DNA of 64,000 nucleotides from Paenibacillus sp. MZ04-78.2 (lineage in GTDB: Bacteria; Bacillota; Bacilli; Paenibacillales; NBRC-103111). The notes under the pieces are model-generated. The model did not search any database, was not told the DNA's origin, and was given only the letters and a program-made list of their open reading frames with translations. The stretch spans positions 1-64,000 of the forward strand of contig NZ_JANAVJ010000022.1 of the NCBI RefSeq assembly GCF_024213375.1. The letters run 5' to 3'. Shown here piece after piece: positions 16,709 to 25,618 of the stretch; the first letter of the stretch is position 1; the number at the start of each line of letters is the position of its first letter. The position numbers were made by a program, and so were the translations under genes.

Positions 16709-18526
16709 GTGAAGGGGAAAAACGGTCTTATGTCTGAGCTCATGTCCGTACAACGGAAACGTCTTGTTCTCTTGGGCGGGATGTCGCTTGCGCTCGGCGC
16801 AGCCATATCTGGTCAGGCCGCACTGCTCGCAGAAGCCGTCGAAAGGATTTTTGTGCAGCGCGCTTCCTTTTCGTCGGTTGTTGCTATATTTGGCGTATTG
16901 CTAGCCGTCATGGCTGCGCGTACGCTGCTGTCGTACGGAAACGGACGAATCGGCTTGCAGATGGCGGCCAGCGCCAAGACAGAGATGCGGGCAGCAGTGC
17001 TGCGAAAGCTGGCCAATGCTTCCGTACCTTCGGCGCTTCGTGGGCAAACGGGCGGAAAGGTGAGTGTGGCGCTGGATGCGGTGGATGAGGCGGACAGTTA
17101 TTTCAGCCAGTATATGCCACGTATGATGGAAGCTGCTATCATTCCGATCCTGATCTTAGCCGTTGTGTTTACCCAGCATACGAATTCCGGCTGGATTATG
17201 CTTGTTACCGCCCCCTTTATCCCGATCTTTATGGTGCTTGTGGGGCTGAAAACGAAGAACAAATCGGAGGAGAAATTTGCGCAGCTTGCCGAATTTTCCG
17301 GTACATTTCTGGACTCTCTACAAGGGCTTGTCTCATTGAAGCTATTTGGCCGGGCTCATCGCCAGCAGCAGGAAATTGAACGCAGCAGCCTTGGCTATCG
17401 GGATGCGACGATGGGCATTTTGCGGATTGCGTTTACCAACACCTTCATGCTGGAAACCATCGTGATGTTGAGCATTGGCATGGTTGCCCTTGAGCTGGCG
17501 CTTCAGCTGCTGGTTTTCAAATCGCTTTCCTTCCACACGGCTTTTTTGATCCTGCTGCTGGTGCCTGAGTATTACAGTCTGTTAAAAAACACGGGAACTG
17601 CTTTTCACAACGGTCGCACCAGTATGGGGGCTGTGCGTAAAGTGGAAGAAATGCTTGCGGACACAAGGGAAGAGCGCGCGATGGATAGTCGGGAGGGGGC
17701 CGGAAAAACGGACGGGACAGACGAGGTCGATAGGACGGATAAGGCGGACAAGCGTGGAACAGCCGATTCGGGTTTGTTCCGGATGCCGCCATCCATCGAA
17801 CTGAGGAATATCCGGTTTCGGTATGCGCCGGATTCGTTCGAGCTTGCAGTCGGTTCCCTGTCGTTTCGACCGGGGGAGCAGATCGCCATTGTCGGAAAAA
17901 GCGGCTCCGGCAAAACCACCTTGCTGCATCTTATTGCCGGGTTGCTGAAGCCGTTGTCGGGAGAAGTGCTAGTGAACGGACGTCCGCTTGCGCAATACGA
18001 TGAAGCTTCATGGTTTGATCATGTCAGCTATATTACCCAGCATCCGTATATTTTTGCCGGCACATTTTCCGACAATATTGCGATTGGCGCGGGCCGGGAT
18101 GTTTCCAGAGCGGATATCGCACAGGCTGCAGAGGCCGCCGGTCTGGCTGCCGTTGCAGCCGAATTGGAGCAGGGCTACGATACCTTCGTCGGTGAAGGCG
18201 GCAGGGGATTGTCGGGTGGCGAGAAGCAACGGCTCGCGCTGGCACGGGCTTTTTTAAAACGACCTGCTGTCATTTTGTTCGATGAGCCCACGGTCGGATT
18301 GGATTTGCAGACCGAACGCGTCCTGCAGCGCTCCATTGCGGACCTTGCAAGCAAGGCGACCATGATTACCGTGGCTCACCGCTTGTACACGATACGACAT
18401 GCCGATCGCATCTTGTTTATGGACAATGGCGTACTGCTGGACTGCGGGAGCCATGAGGAGCTTCTTGCGCGTCTGCCCCAATATGCCGAGATGGTAGATG
18501 TCGGGCGGAAGGGAGGATTTGCATGA
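16709..18526 (+). CDS. cydD: thiol reductant ABC exporter subunit CydD
   Basis: CydDC is a heterodimeric ABC exporter of glutathione or cysteine needed to assemble the haems of bd oxidase. This 605-residue half has six membrane helices (about residues 15-310) and a C-terminal ATPase with Walker A GKSGSGKTT, signature LSGGEKQR and Walker B VILFDEPT. Translation starts at GTG 16709 after AAAGGAGGGG. Between the membrane part and the ATPase there is an unusual hydrophilic stretch of about 30 residues rich in Asp, Thr and Lys (GTDEVDRTDKADKRGTADSG, near 330-350), built from short near-repeats of the DNA; it makes the protein longer than the usual 570-590. The stop overlaps the start of cydC by four bases. 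Confidence 0.93.
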   Translation: MKGKNGLMSELMSVQRKRLVLLGGMSLALGAAISGQAALLAEAVERIFVQRASFSSVVAIFGVLLAVMAARTLLSYGNGRIGLQMAASAKTEMRAAVLRKLANASVPSALRGQTGGKVSVALDAVDEADSYFSQYMPRMMEAAIIPILILAVVFTQHTNSGWIMLVTAPFIPIFMVLVGLKTKNKSEEKFAQLAEFSGTFLDSLQGLVSLKLFGRAHRQQQEIERSSLGYRDATMGILRIAFTNTFMLETIVMLSIGMVALELALQLLVFKSLSFHTAFLILLLVPEYYSLLKNTGTAFHNGRTSMGAVRKVEEMLADTREERAMDSREGAGKTDGTDEVDRTDKADKRGTADSGLFRMPPSIELRNIRFRYAPDSFELAVGSLSFRPGEQIAIVGKSGSGKTTLLHLIAGLLKPLSGEVLVNGRPLAQYDEASWFDHVSYITQHPYIFAGTFSDNIAIGAGRDVSRADIAQAAEAAGLAAVAAELEQGYDTFVGEGGRGLSGGEKQRLALARAFLKRPAVILFDEPTVGLDLQTERVLQRSIADLASKATMITVAHRLYTIRHADRILFMDNGVLLDCGSHEELLARLPQYAEMVDVGRKGGFA

Positions 18527-20244
18527 ATGAGCTGGCTATTTTAACAAAGGCGATGATTCAGGAACGGAAGGATATCGCCATCGCGATCATCGGCGGATTC
18601 ATTGCCGGCATCGCCGGTGTATGCCTTTTTGCCGCAAGCGGGTATCTGATCTCCCAGACCGTGTTTGCCCCGCCGCTCTATACCTTGATTGTGCTGACGT
18701 CCCTGGTTAAAATACTTGGCCTGCTGCGGGCGGCAAGCCGCTACGCTGAACGCTTGTATTCCCATCGGGCGACGTTCTCTCTGCTCAGTAATTTGCGCAC
18801 CTCCTTTTTTGCCAAGCTCGTACCTTTGACGCCGGGGATATTGAGCAAAAAACGAAGTGGAGAGCTGCTGGCACGAATCGTTGGGGATGTAGAAAGCTTG
18901 CAGCATTATTTTTTGCGTGTCGCTTATCCGCCTGTCATTGTCGTTATGGTTTTTTTGGCCACGGTTTTGTTTACTTCCACCTTTTCATTCTGGATGGCCT
19001 GTTTGGTTGTGCTCGGGATGCTGATAACGGCCTTTGTGGTTCCGGGACTTGTTCTGCTTGGGCAGAGAAAGATTCATGGCCGTGTTCGTCGGCAGCGGGC
19101 GGTACTGTCTACTGAAGTGACGGAGCTGCTTTATGGCTTCCGCGATCTAAAAGTATACGGACAATTGAATAAGCGCGAGCAGCAGCTGCACCATGCCTCC
19201 GCCGCACTGGCGGACGAACAGCAAGCAGCAGCCAGGCACTTGCTGCGCGGGCAATCGCTCCATACTTTTGCAACGTATCTCATTTCCTGGGGGGTGCTCG
19301 TACTTGGCGCCTATTTGATTATGGGCGGCTCGCTTGCCGGCGTGTATCTCGCCATGTTGATTATGGCTTCGCTTACGGTGTTTGAAGAAGCTGCACCAAT
19401 GGCTACGCTGCCAGCCTATAAGCAGGATAGCGAACATGCGGCCCAACGGCTTGCGGAAACGGTTCATGCCGCCGATAGGCAATCGCCGCAGCCAAGCGGC
19501 GTCCTTTCCGTCAATCAGGGCATTTCGATTGAGCTAAGCGGCGTTTCGTTTCAATATGAAGATGAAGGGCGCCCGGCGCTGAGAGAGATTTCCCTTCATA
19601 TTCCAGCCGGTTCTAAAACCGCTATTGTCGGGCCGAGCGGATCAGGAAAAACAACCATTATTGAATTGCTGCTCAAGCTTCGTACACCGACAGACGGCCA
19701 GATTCTTTTAAATGGCGCTGCGGTTGAGGAACTGGATGAAGCGAGCATTTGGCAAGCGTCGAATGTGGTGCTGCAGCACAGCCATTTCTTTCGGGGTACC
19801 CTTCGGGAGAACCTGTTGCTGAATGAGGAACGTCATTCCGACGAAGCGTTGTTGGCTATGCTGGATAAAGCGCAGCTGCCGAATAGATCGCTGGACGATA
19901 CGGTGTACGAAAAAGGGGAGAACCTGTCGGAGGGAGAGAAGCAACGCTTGGCCTTGGCCCGGGTGATGTTGAGGAAAGGACGGCTATGGCTACTGGACGA
20001 ACCGACGTCTTCTCTGGATTACGTGACGGAGCAACGCGTTTTCCGGAATCTGTTGACACAGGCGGAGGGCGATACGCTTCTTCTGATCAGCCATCGGCTG
20101 ACCGGCTTGGAATGGATGGACCGGATTTTGGTCATGGACCAAGGAAGAGTCATTGAAGCGGGAACGTATTCAGAGCTGATGGAGCAAAAGGGATATTTTT
20201 ATGAACTGAAGCAAATAGAGCTGCAAATGATCGGCGAAGCCTGA
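18523..20244 (+). CDS. cydC: thiol reductant ABC exporter subunit CydC
   Basis: This is the partner of CydD, 573 residues. It shows the CydC hallmarks AASGYLISQ in helix 1 and RAASRYAERLYSH before the coupling helix, then an ATPase domain with Walker A GPSGSGKTT, signature LSEGEKQR (Glu instead of Gly in the usual LSGGE) and Walker B LWLLDEPTSSLD. The ATGA overlap with cydD implies coupled translation. It is the last gene of the cyd operon; 45 bp after its stop a Tn3-family element is inserted, which may have separated the operon from its original terminator. Confidence 0.93.
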   Translation: MNELAILTKAMIQERKDIAIAIIGGFIAGIAGVCLFAASGYLISQTVFAPPLYTLIVLTSLVKILGLLRAASRYAERLYSHRATFSLLSNLRTSFFAKLVPLTPGILSKKRSGELLARIVGDVESLQHYFLRVAYPPVIVVMVFLATVLFTSTFSFWMACLVVLGMLITAFVVPGLVLLGQRKIHGRVRRQRAVLSTEVTELLYGFRDLKVYGQLNKREQQLHHASAALADEQQAAARHLLRGQSLHTFATYLISWGVLVLGAYLIMGGSLAGVYLAMLIMASLTVFEEAAPMATLPAYKQDSEHAAQRLAETVHAADRQSPQPSGVLSVNQGISIELSGVSFQYEDEGRPALREISLHIPAGSKTAIVGPSGSGKTTIIELLLKLRTPTDGQILLNGAAVEELDEASIWQASNVVLQHSHFFRGTLRENLLLNEERHSDEALLAMLDKAQLPNRSLDDTVYEKGENLSEGEKQRLALARVMLRKGRLWLLDEPTSSLDYVTEQRVFRNLLTQAEGDTLLLISHRLTGLEWMDRILVMDQGRVIEAGTYSELMEQKGYFYELKQIELQMIGEA

Positions 20245-20284
20245 TCATATAGATCGCGGAAGCGTCGTTGTGCGTCTTTTTAGC

Positions 20285-20289
20285 TCTAA
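20285..20289. repeat. target-site duplication, left copy (TCTAA)
   Basis: TCTAA directly precedes the left inverted repeat and is repeated directly after the right one (25657-25661). A 5-bp duplication is the hallmark of Tn3-family transposition. Confidence 0.9.
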
Positions 20290-20327
20290 GGGGTCCAGCC
20301 AACATTTTAACGAAAATATACGCTAAG
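20290..20327 (+). repeat. left terminal inverted repeat (IRL)
   Basis: This is a 38-bp terminus of Tn3 style, beginning GGGGTCC and ending ACGCTAAG, the same framework as Tn3 itself (GGGGTC ... CGAAAA ... ACG-TAAG). The internal 19 bases GCCAACATTTTAACGAAAA are identical to the right end. Confidence 0.92.
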
Positions 20328-20375
20328 CATTCAGATGTAACCGACTTGGCGTTTTTTCTTACTCTAAGCCCAATA

Positions 20376-20397
20376 GTCCGGGCTGTATAGCCCGGAC
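20376..20397. other. perfect stem-loop at the end of tnpA
   Basis: GTCCGGGCT-GTAT-AGCCCGGAC is a 9-bp perfect hairpin between the transposase stop codon and the left terminus. No T-run follows directly on either strand, so it is a weak terminator at best; it may reduce transcription into the element end. Confidence 0.5.
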
Positions 20398-20403
20398 CAC
20401 TGG

Positions 20404-22446
20404 TCATTCAACCTCCTGTTGTTTCAGCGGTCGTAATGAATTTAGAGACGTATTCTGCCTGAAATTGAATTTGTATTCGCCTAAGAAATTGATGTGCTCC
20501 CATCCAAGGGGAGAAATGTGGTTTAGTAGTTGTTCCTGAAGCTTTCCTTGCTTTTTGCGGTGTTCTGTTGCTTGCTGAAGATAGACGGTATTCCAAACAC
20601 TAATTGCATTGATGATAATGTTCAATGCACTTGCCCGTTGGAGCTGGTCTTGTAGCGCACGTTCTCGCAGCTCGCCATGTTTGCCGAAGAAGATCGCTCT
20701 GGCCAATGCATTCATGGCTTCCCCTTTGTTCAACCCCCGATGGATTTTTCGTCGCAGCGCCTCGCTTGAAAGGTAATCCAGGATGAAGATCGTTTTCTCG
20801 ATCCGCCCCATTTCTCGCAACGCGGTAGCCAAACTGTTTTGTCTTGCATAGGAACCGATCTTCCCCATAATGAGTGATGCTGAAACGGTGCCTTCTCGGA
20901 TGGAGTGAGCCAGTCGGAGAACATCATCGTAGATTTCCTGAATGATCTTTGTATGAATCTGTCCGCGCAGCAGCTTCTCCATTTTAGGAAAATCGGAGGG
21001 TTTCCCGATAGCGTAGAGCTTGGAATCAACCAAGTCGCGTAAGCGCGGCGCAAAGCGAAATCGAAGCAGATGTGTTAAACCAAAGACTTGATCGGTGTAA
21101 CCGGCTGTATCCGTATAATGCTCCTCGATGACCAAATCCGTTTCATGGTGGAGCAAACCGTCGATGACGTGTACGGCATCCCGAGCGTTCGTATTGATGA
21201 CTTTCGCGTAGAACGTGGAAAATTGGTCGCTCACGAACCGATAAATCGTAGCTCCTTTTCCGGTCCCGTAGTGGGGATTCGCATCTGCGTGAAGCGCCGA
21301 AACTCCGATCTGGACGCGCATTCCATCAGATGATGAAGTCGTTCCATTCCCCCAATAAGAGGGCAGCGCCAGTTTGTGATGAAAATTGACAAGAACAGCC
21401 TGCGCTTTATTCATTGCGTCTTCGTACAGCCGCCATTGCGCTGTATTGGCCATTTGCCGATATGAAATGCTCGGCGTGGCTTCAGCCATCTTTGTAAGCC
21501 CAATGTTCGTTCCCATTGCCATAAGGGTAGCCATTAGGATTTTCGTTTCTTCCTCGTTCGGAGCGCGGTTACTGGAAGCGTGAATAAACTGCTCATGAAA
21601 ATTCGTCCAGTTGGCTACTTCCATGAGCAGATCCGTTAGCTTGATTCGTGGCAGCAGCTCATAGAGGGAAAGGCTGAAATTCCTGGATTCATCGGGAACA
21701 TCTTTCTCCAATCGCTCGATGTGCAATTTCCCGTTCTCCAAATTAACGCCGTTCAGCTCGTCGATGTGGTCCGAAACCCAGTTTAATCTTTGAAGAAGTG
21801 ATTCAGTCCGTTCTTCAAGATATTCCTTTGCGGACAAGCTGACGGCAAGCTTTGTAGCGTTAGGATCGATACTCAGATTTCGGTACAAGGTATTCCTCGA
21901 AATCCTTATGTTGACGGCTTCCGACAATGGATACGTCCCCAGAACGAACGTAATTCCGCAGCTCTGTCAGGACAGCCATTTCGTAGTAATGCCGGTTGAT
22001 CGTTCCGTCATCATCGTAAACGTGCTTTTGCCAGCGGTTCGAAACGAAATTCAGCGGCGCGCCTTCTGGAACTTTTCGCTTTCCCATTTCATTCATATCC
22101 CGGATGATATCGACCGCCTTCATTAGCGGCTCTGCGGACTTGGTTGACCGAAACTCCAACGATTTTAGCAGCGTTGGCGTGTATTTCCGGAGCGCATAGA
22201 ATTTCTTTTCCAATAAGTCCAAATAGTCGTAATCAACGGGCCGCGCCAGCCGAGATAACGAAGTACGCACAACTGCACGGCAAAACCGAGTCGATTATAT
22301 TCTCTTCGCCACTGCTGGATGATTTCAAGGTCATGCTGGGTAAATGTGAAATAGGTGCCCAATTCCCATTCGCCGAGATCAGGCGGTATTTGTAAATATT
22401 GCAGCCGTTCCTCTAGAGTCAGCAGTTCCCTTACTCTCGCGTACAT
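20404..22446 (-). pseudogene. tnpA: Tn3-family transposase TnpA, internally deleted and frameshifted
   Basis: Three frames in order make a partial Tn3 transposase. The N terminus (22446 to about 22250) has the family opening LTLEERLQYLQIPPDLGEWE and RLGFAVQLCVLRYLGW. The middle (about 22250-21890) has the YALRKYTPTLLKSLEF, VPEGAPLNFVSNRWQ and GSRQHKDFEEYLVP region. The C terminus (21927-20404, 507 residues) has the catalytic DDE domain with HADANPHYG, EEHYTDTAGYTDQVFGL, GKHGELRERALQDQLQRAS and the terminal NAISVWNTVYL. Full-length family members have about 980 residues; about 250 residues between the first two blocks are missing, with the deletion joint near 22250, and a frameshift lies near 21900. 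The DDE domain is almost whole, but the N-terminal repeat-binding region is lost, so the enzyme should be inactive. Confidence 0.9.
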
Positions 22447-22460
22447 CGTACTTCATCCCC

Positions 22461-23378
22461 CTATTGCCAAGCTATTTTTTCGACTTCCGCTTGCAGATCC
22501 GCACGGGTTGCCTTGACGTAAATCATCGTTGTGTCCAGACTATCGTGTCCCATAATTTGCGCCAAGCGGTGCAACGGCGTGTTTTCTGCCATCACATAGC
22601 CGAACCGGTGTCGTAAATCGTGGGCGCTCAATCTTTCGAGCCAGGCCGCTTTCATGTATTTTTGTATTAAATGACGCAAAGCCCGTTCCGTTAATCGATC
22701 ACCGGTTTTCTCCGAGGGAAAAAGATAAGGACTTTCCGTGGGGAGAACTGCCAAGTATTTTTCCAAAGCGGTCCTGCACGTCGCGTTAAGCGGTACTTCC
22801 CGTTGTTTATTTCGTTTTCCGGATCGTACCGTAAGCTGGCCGCTACGCTTACCGATTTGAATATCGCTGGGAGCCAGGTCACAAATCTCCATCGTTCGGA
22901 GGCCGGTATGAAGCATGACAATGAGGATCGTCTGATCCCGAAGAGAACCGCCATGCTCGGCCGCAGCGATTAATGCAGCCTCTTCCTTGTCTGTCATGTG
23001 CCGAGGGCTTACCTTTCCTTCTGGAACCAATTTGACCGGCTTTGAAGGATCACGGCGAATTGTAGATTCCGACACGGCCCAATCAAAAAAACGTTTCAGT
23101 GTTATAAGTCGCCGGTTAATGGTGGCCGGTTTCAATTCCATCACTTTTTGTGAAGCTTCTCGGTACCGCGTTAATGTTGGAGTAGCCACATCTGCAATTC
23201 GAAATATCACTTCTTCCTCCTGGTGTTCGGCTGTCTCAAACCAACTGATAAAATGTTTCATGTCGCTTGCGTATTCCCTTAGTGTCTTGGGATTCAAATC
23301 TTCGTGGGTAGTGAGAGCGTGAATGAAATCCTGTATAGTCTGCTCACCCTGTTCCGAAATCCCGGTTGTCTCTCTCAT
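22461..23378 (-). CDS. tnpI: tyrosine recombinase, TnpI-type cointegrate resolvase
   Basis: This is a 305-residue XerC/D-like recombinase. It resolves the cointegrate formed by replicative transposition at the site just upstream of its own gene. The N-terminal core-binding domain (about 20-110) precedes a catalytic domain with the complete active site: Arg in HTGLRTMEI, the beta-hairpin Lys in VRSGKRNKQREVP, HDLRHRF, and His plus the nucleophilic Tyr in GHDSLDTTMIYVK. The ATG at 23378 is preferred because TTGGAGGA precedes it at good spacing; an in-frame ATG at 23417 lies inside the first repeat of the resolution site. The gene ends 14 bp before tnpA and was probably co-transcribed with it. 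Confidence 0.92.
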   Translation of the reverse strand: MRETTGISEQGEQTIQDFIHALTTHEDLNPKTLREYASDMKHFISWFETAEHQEEEVIFRIADVATPTLTRYREASQKVMELKPATINRRLITLKRFFDWAVSESTIRRDPSKPVKLVPEGKVSPRHMTDKEEAALIAAAEHGGSLRDQTILIVMLHTGLRTMEICDLAPSDIQIGKRSGQLTVRSGKRNKQREVPLNATCRTALEKYLAVLPTESPYLFPSEKTGDRLTERALRHLIQKYMKAAWLERLSAHDLRHRFGYVMAENTPLHRLAQIMGHDSLDTTMIYVKATRADLQAEVEKIAWQ

Positions 23379-23403
23379 TAGCAAATCCTCCAAATCTTGA
23401 CTT

Positions 23404-23505
23404 ACATTAGCGGACATGGTATTCTTATCTTAACCGAAACATTAGCGGACATCAATTATGCGTTTGAAAATGTCTAACGACCGCTAATCTTCATTAGCGG
23501 TCGTT
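23404..23505. other. internal resolution site (IRS) of the transposon
   Basis: The segment contains two direct copies of ACATTAGCGGACAT (23404-23417 and 23439-23452, start-to-start 35 bp) and, further on, a perfect 13-bp inverted repeat AACGACCGCTAAT-CTTC-ATTAGCGGTCGTT (23476-23505). All four units share ATTAGCGG. Two inverted core elements plus two direct accessory elements next to tnpI is the design known for the Tn4430 resolution site, where TnpI binds each unit and strand exchange occurs at the inverted pair. Confidence 0.82.
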
Positions 23506-23545
23506 GAAATGATCGTGTTAATAAATTCATTTTTGGAGGAATTCT

Positions 23546-23749
23546 ATGCAAACAGGTACAGTTAAATGGTTTAATGCTGAAAAAGGCTTCGGTTTTATCG
23601 AAATCGAAGACGGAAACGATGTATTCGTTCATTTCAGCGCGATTGTCGGGGATGGTTACAAATCATTGGATGAAGGTCAACGCGTCCAGTTCAATGTGGC
23701 CCAAGGTAATCGTGGACCGCAGGCTGAGAACGTTTCTAAAGTTTATTAA
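23546..23749 (+). CDS. cold-shock protein (CspA/CspB family)
   Basis: The 67-residue protein is a complete cold-shock domain: [17 protein letters not shown] with the RNP1 motif KGFGFI, and DVFVHFSAI with RNP2 (VFVHF), then a conserved GPQAENV end. Such proteins bind single-stranded RNA and DNA and melt mRNA structure, often after a temperature drop. TTTTGGAGGA provides the ribosome binding site. It is the first cargo gene, 40 bp after the resolution site and divergent from tnpI, so its promoter must lie in or beside that site. It is followed by its own terminator. Confidence 0.95.
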   Translation: MQTGTVKWFNAEKGFGFIEIEDGNDVFVHFSAIVGDGYKSLDEGQRVQFNVAQGNRGPQAENVSKVY

Positions 23750-23756
23750 ATCTTTC

Positions 23757-23786
23757 AAGTTGCCCTTAACGTCGGGCAGCTTTTTG
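23757..23786 (+). terminator. terminator of the cold-shock gene
   Basis: AAGTTGCCC pairs with GGGCAGCTT (one G-T wobble, loop of eight) and is followed by TTTTTG. It separates the cold-shock gene from the HU gene. Confidence 0.8.
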
Positions 23787-23860
23787 TTTATTCGTGCTTG
23801 CATCCATGCACGAAGGCTGTCATTTTCGTAATTCAAATAATATAAGTGGAGGTATCGCAA

Positions 23861-24133
23861 ATGAATAAAGAACAATTAGTGGAAGAAGTGGCTAAATCTA
23901 GTGGATTTTCAAAAAAGAATGCTGAAAAAGCAGTAACGCATGTACTGGATTCGATTTTTGAAGCTTTAAAGCAAGGCAAAGAAGTTCAATTAGTTGGCTT
24001 CGGAAAATTTGATGTCCGTAGTCGTGAAGCACGCATGGGAAGAAGCCGCAAAACCGGTGAAGAGGTGGAACTTCCGGCAGGTAAAGTTCCTGTATTCACG
24101 GCAGGAATCACTCTGAAAGAAGCTTTAAATTAA
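23861..24133 (+). CDS. hup: HU-family DNA-binding protein
   Basis: The 90-residue protein has the HU/IHF signature: MNKEQLVEEVAKSSGFSKKNAEKAV, the VQLVGFGKFDVRSR turn into the beta arm, and the arm tip with AGKVPVFTAG. HU dimers bend and compact DNA and are stimulated by or needed for several recombination reactions. The ATG at 23861 follows GTGGAGG at eight bases; an upstream in-frame GTG lies within that site and is not used. As cargo of a transposon with a site-specific recombinase, it could serve the recombination itself or, together with the cold-shock protein and the desaturase, adaptation to cold. Confidence 0.95.
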   Translation: MNKEQLVEEVAKSSGFSKKNAEKAVTHVLDSIFEALKQGKEVQLVGFGKFDVRSREARMGRSRKTGEEVELPAGKVPVFTAGITLKEALN

Positions 24134-24353
24134 GCTTAACGCCACCAAATGCTAATATAAAATAAAGATGTGACCACATCAGAAAAGCGGTTTTTTATCA
24201 AAACAAGTACACATGATTCGAACGTTAGTGTCGTATTTTCTACCATTGATGACATTATTAATTTTTATTCCAACAAACAGAGTTTGCAGAGCAAAGTGGA
24301 CGATCTGAACAATTTAAAGAATCACACAAGCAAGGAAAGGGGGGGGTGGAGAA

Positions 24354-24575
24354 ATGATTCTTTACAATCGACCTGTAAAGACAATTAAGAAGAGTTCGTG
24401 GTTGATAATGATTTTCTGCGTTTTTTCTTCATTTATCTTCACCGTTTGGGGCGTATGCCTTTTGCTTGGCTGCCTCCTTTACATTGCCTTTTCGAATCGA
24501 AAGGTCAAAAACCTCTTGGTGAGTTCAGGAAATCCATTGCTGCGAGTGGTCTCCAAGAAGAGGGGATTACTATGA
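24354..24575 (+). CDS. small membrane protein of unknown function
   Basis: The 73-residue frame begins after a strong purine-rich site (AAAGGGGGGGGTGGAG) and encodes a hydrophobic segment of about 35 residues (17-50, WLIMIFCVFSSFIFTVWG onward) flanked by Lys/Arg-rich ends, consistent with one long or two short membrane helices. I do not recognise the family. It ends near the start region of the desaturase gene, in the same direction, so both may be translated from one mRNA; a link with membrane lipid metabolism is only suggested by position. Confidence 0.5.
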   Translation: MILYNRPVKTIKKSSWLIMIFCVFSSFIFTVWGVCLLLGCLLYIAFSNRKVKNLLVSSGNPLLRVVSKKRGLL

Positions 24576-24603
24576 AATCACTTCAACCCGCTGGAAGAAG
24601 GGC

Positions 24604-25526
24604 ATGACTCCTCATGGTAAATCGGATTTGAGGAAGAGTGTTTGGCAGTTGGTCAATAGCATCGTTCCTTTCATCCTGCTCTGGGTTCTCGCTTATGCAA
24701 GTATGACGGTCTCTATCTGGATCGCATTGGCGCTAGTAATTCCGGCTGCCGGATTTCTGGTCCGGATCTTCATTATTTTCCATGATTGCTGTCATCAGTC
24801 ATTTTTCTCCGGAAAAAAAACGAATGCAATTATAGGGACGATAACGGGAATCCTCACCTTTTTCCCATTTGACCAATGGAAAAATGAGCATTCCATTCAT
24901 CATGCGACGAGCGGGAATTTAACCCGTAGAGGCACGGGCGATATTTGGACGTTGACTACAAAGGAATATGCCGCGCTCTCCCCATGGAGGTGTCTGGGAT
25001 ACCGTTTATACCGCAACCCGTTTGTTATGTTCGGACTTGGCCCTATTTTTCTTTTTATGATTGAATACCGAATGAACCGGAAAGGCGCTAAACGTAAAGA
25101 GCGCATGAACACGTACTTCACGAACGCGACGCTGGCCGGTTTGATGGGATTGCTCTGCTGGACGCTGGGCTGGAAAGAGGTCCTTCTGATTCAAGGGTTG
25201 ATTCTTTATCTGTCCGGCGTTGCGGGCAAATGGCTTTTCTACGTGCAGCATCAATTCGAGGGTGCGTATTACGAGCATGCGGACGAATGGGATTACGTGA
25301 GCGCCCGGTACACTTCAGTTCCTATTATAAGCTGCCGAGAATTTTGCAATGGATGACGGGGAATATCGGCTTCCACCATATTCATCATTTGGATCCTCAG
25401 GTGTCGAAATATAACTTGCAGCAAATACACGAAAGCAACGTAGTTTTTTGCGGTCTGCCATATTTCATTACCTGTTTCAGTAATGCTCGCCCGAAGGGAA
25501 ACTCTGAACCTCAGTCTAGAAAGTAG
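24604..25526 (+). pseudogene. des: Des-like acyl-lipid desaturase, frameshifted
   Basis: Two frames together give a membrane fatty acid desaturase close to Bacillus Des (delta-5 desaturase, about 350 residues), which introduces a double bond into membrane phospholipid chains at low temperature. The first frame (24604 to about 25310) has histidine boxes one and two, HDCCH and HSIHH, the RRGTGDIW motif, and GKWLFYVQHQFEG. The second (about 25305-25526) continues with SSYYKLPRILQWMTGNIG and the third box HHIHH. One base is missing near 25302-25306 (CCCGG) to join them. After QIHESN the end no longer resembles the family and is about 60 residues short, so the 3' end also looks damaged. The first about 20 residues are also uncertain: a short frame MKSLQPAGRRA (24572-24607) overlaps the start in another phase. 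Confidence 0.82.
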
Positions 25527-25618
25527 ACACCTCTGTAAGGGAAATTAATGGTGCCATAATGCGCGTAGCATTGAAAAGTCATGCCGACAATCTCTTGAAG
25601 CTCCTCAAATCTACCCTC

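Noticed and set aside
24170-24388. 72-codon frame between HU and the small membrane protein
   Set aside because: GTG start without a ribosome binding site, no recognisable domain, and it overlaps the start of the better-supported membrane protein frame at 24354.
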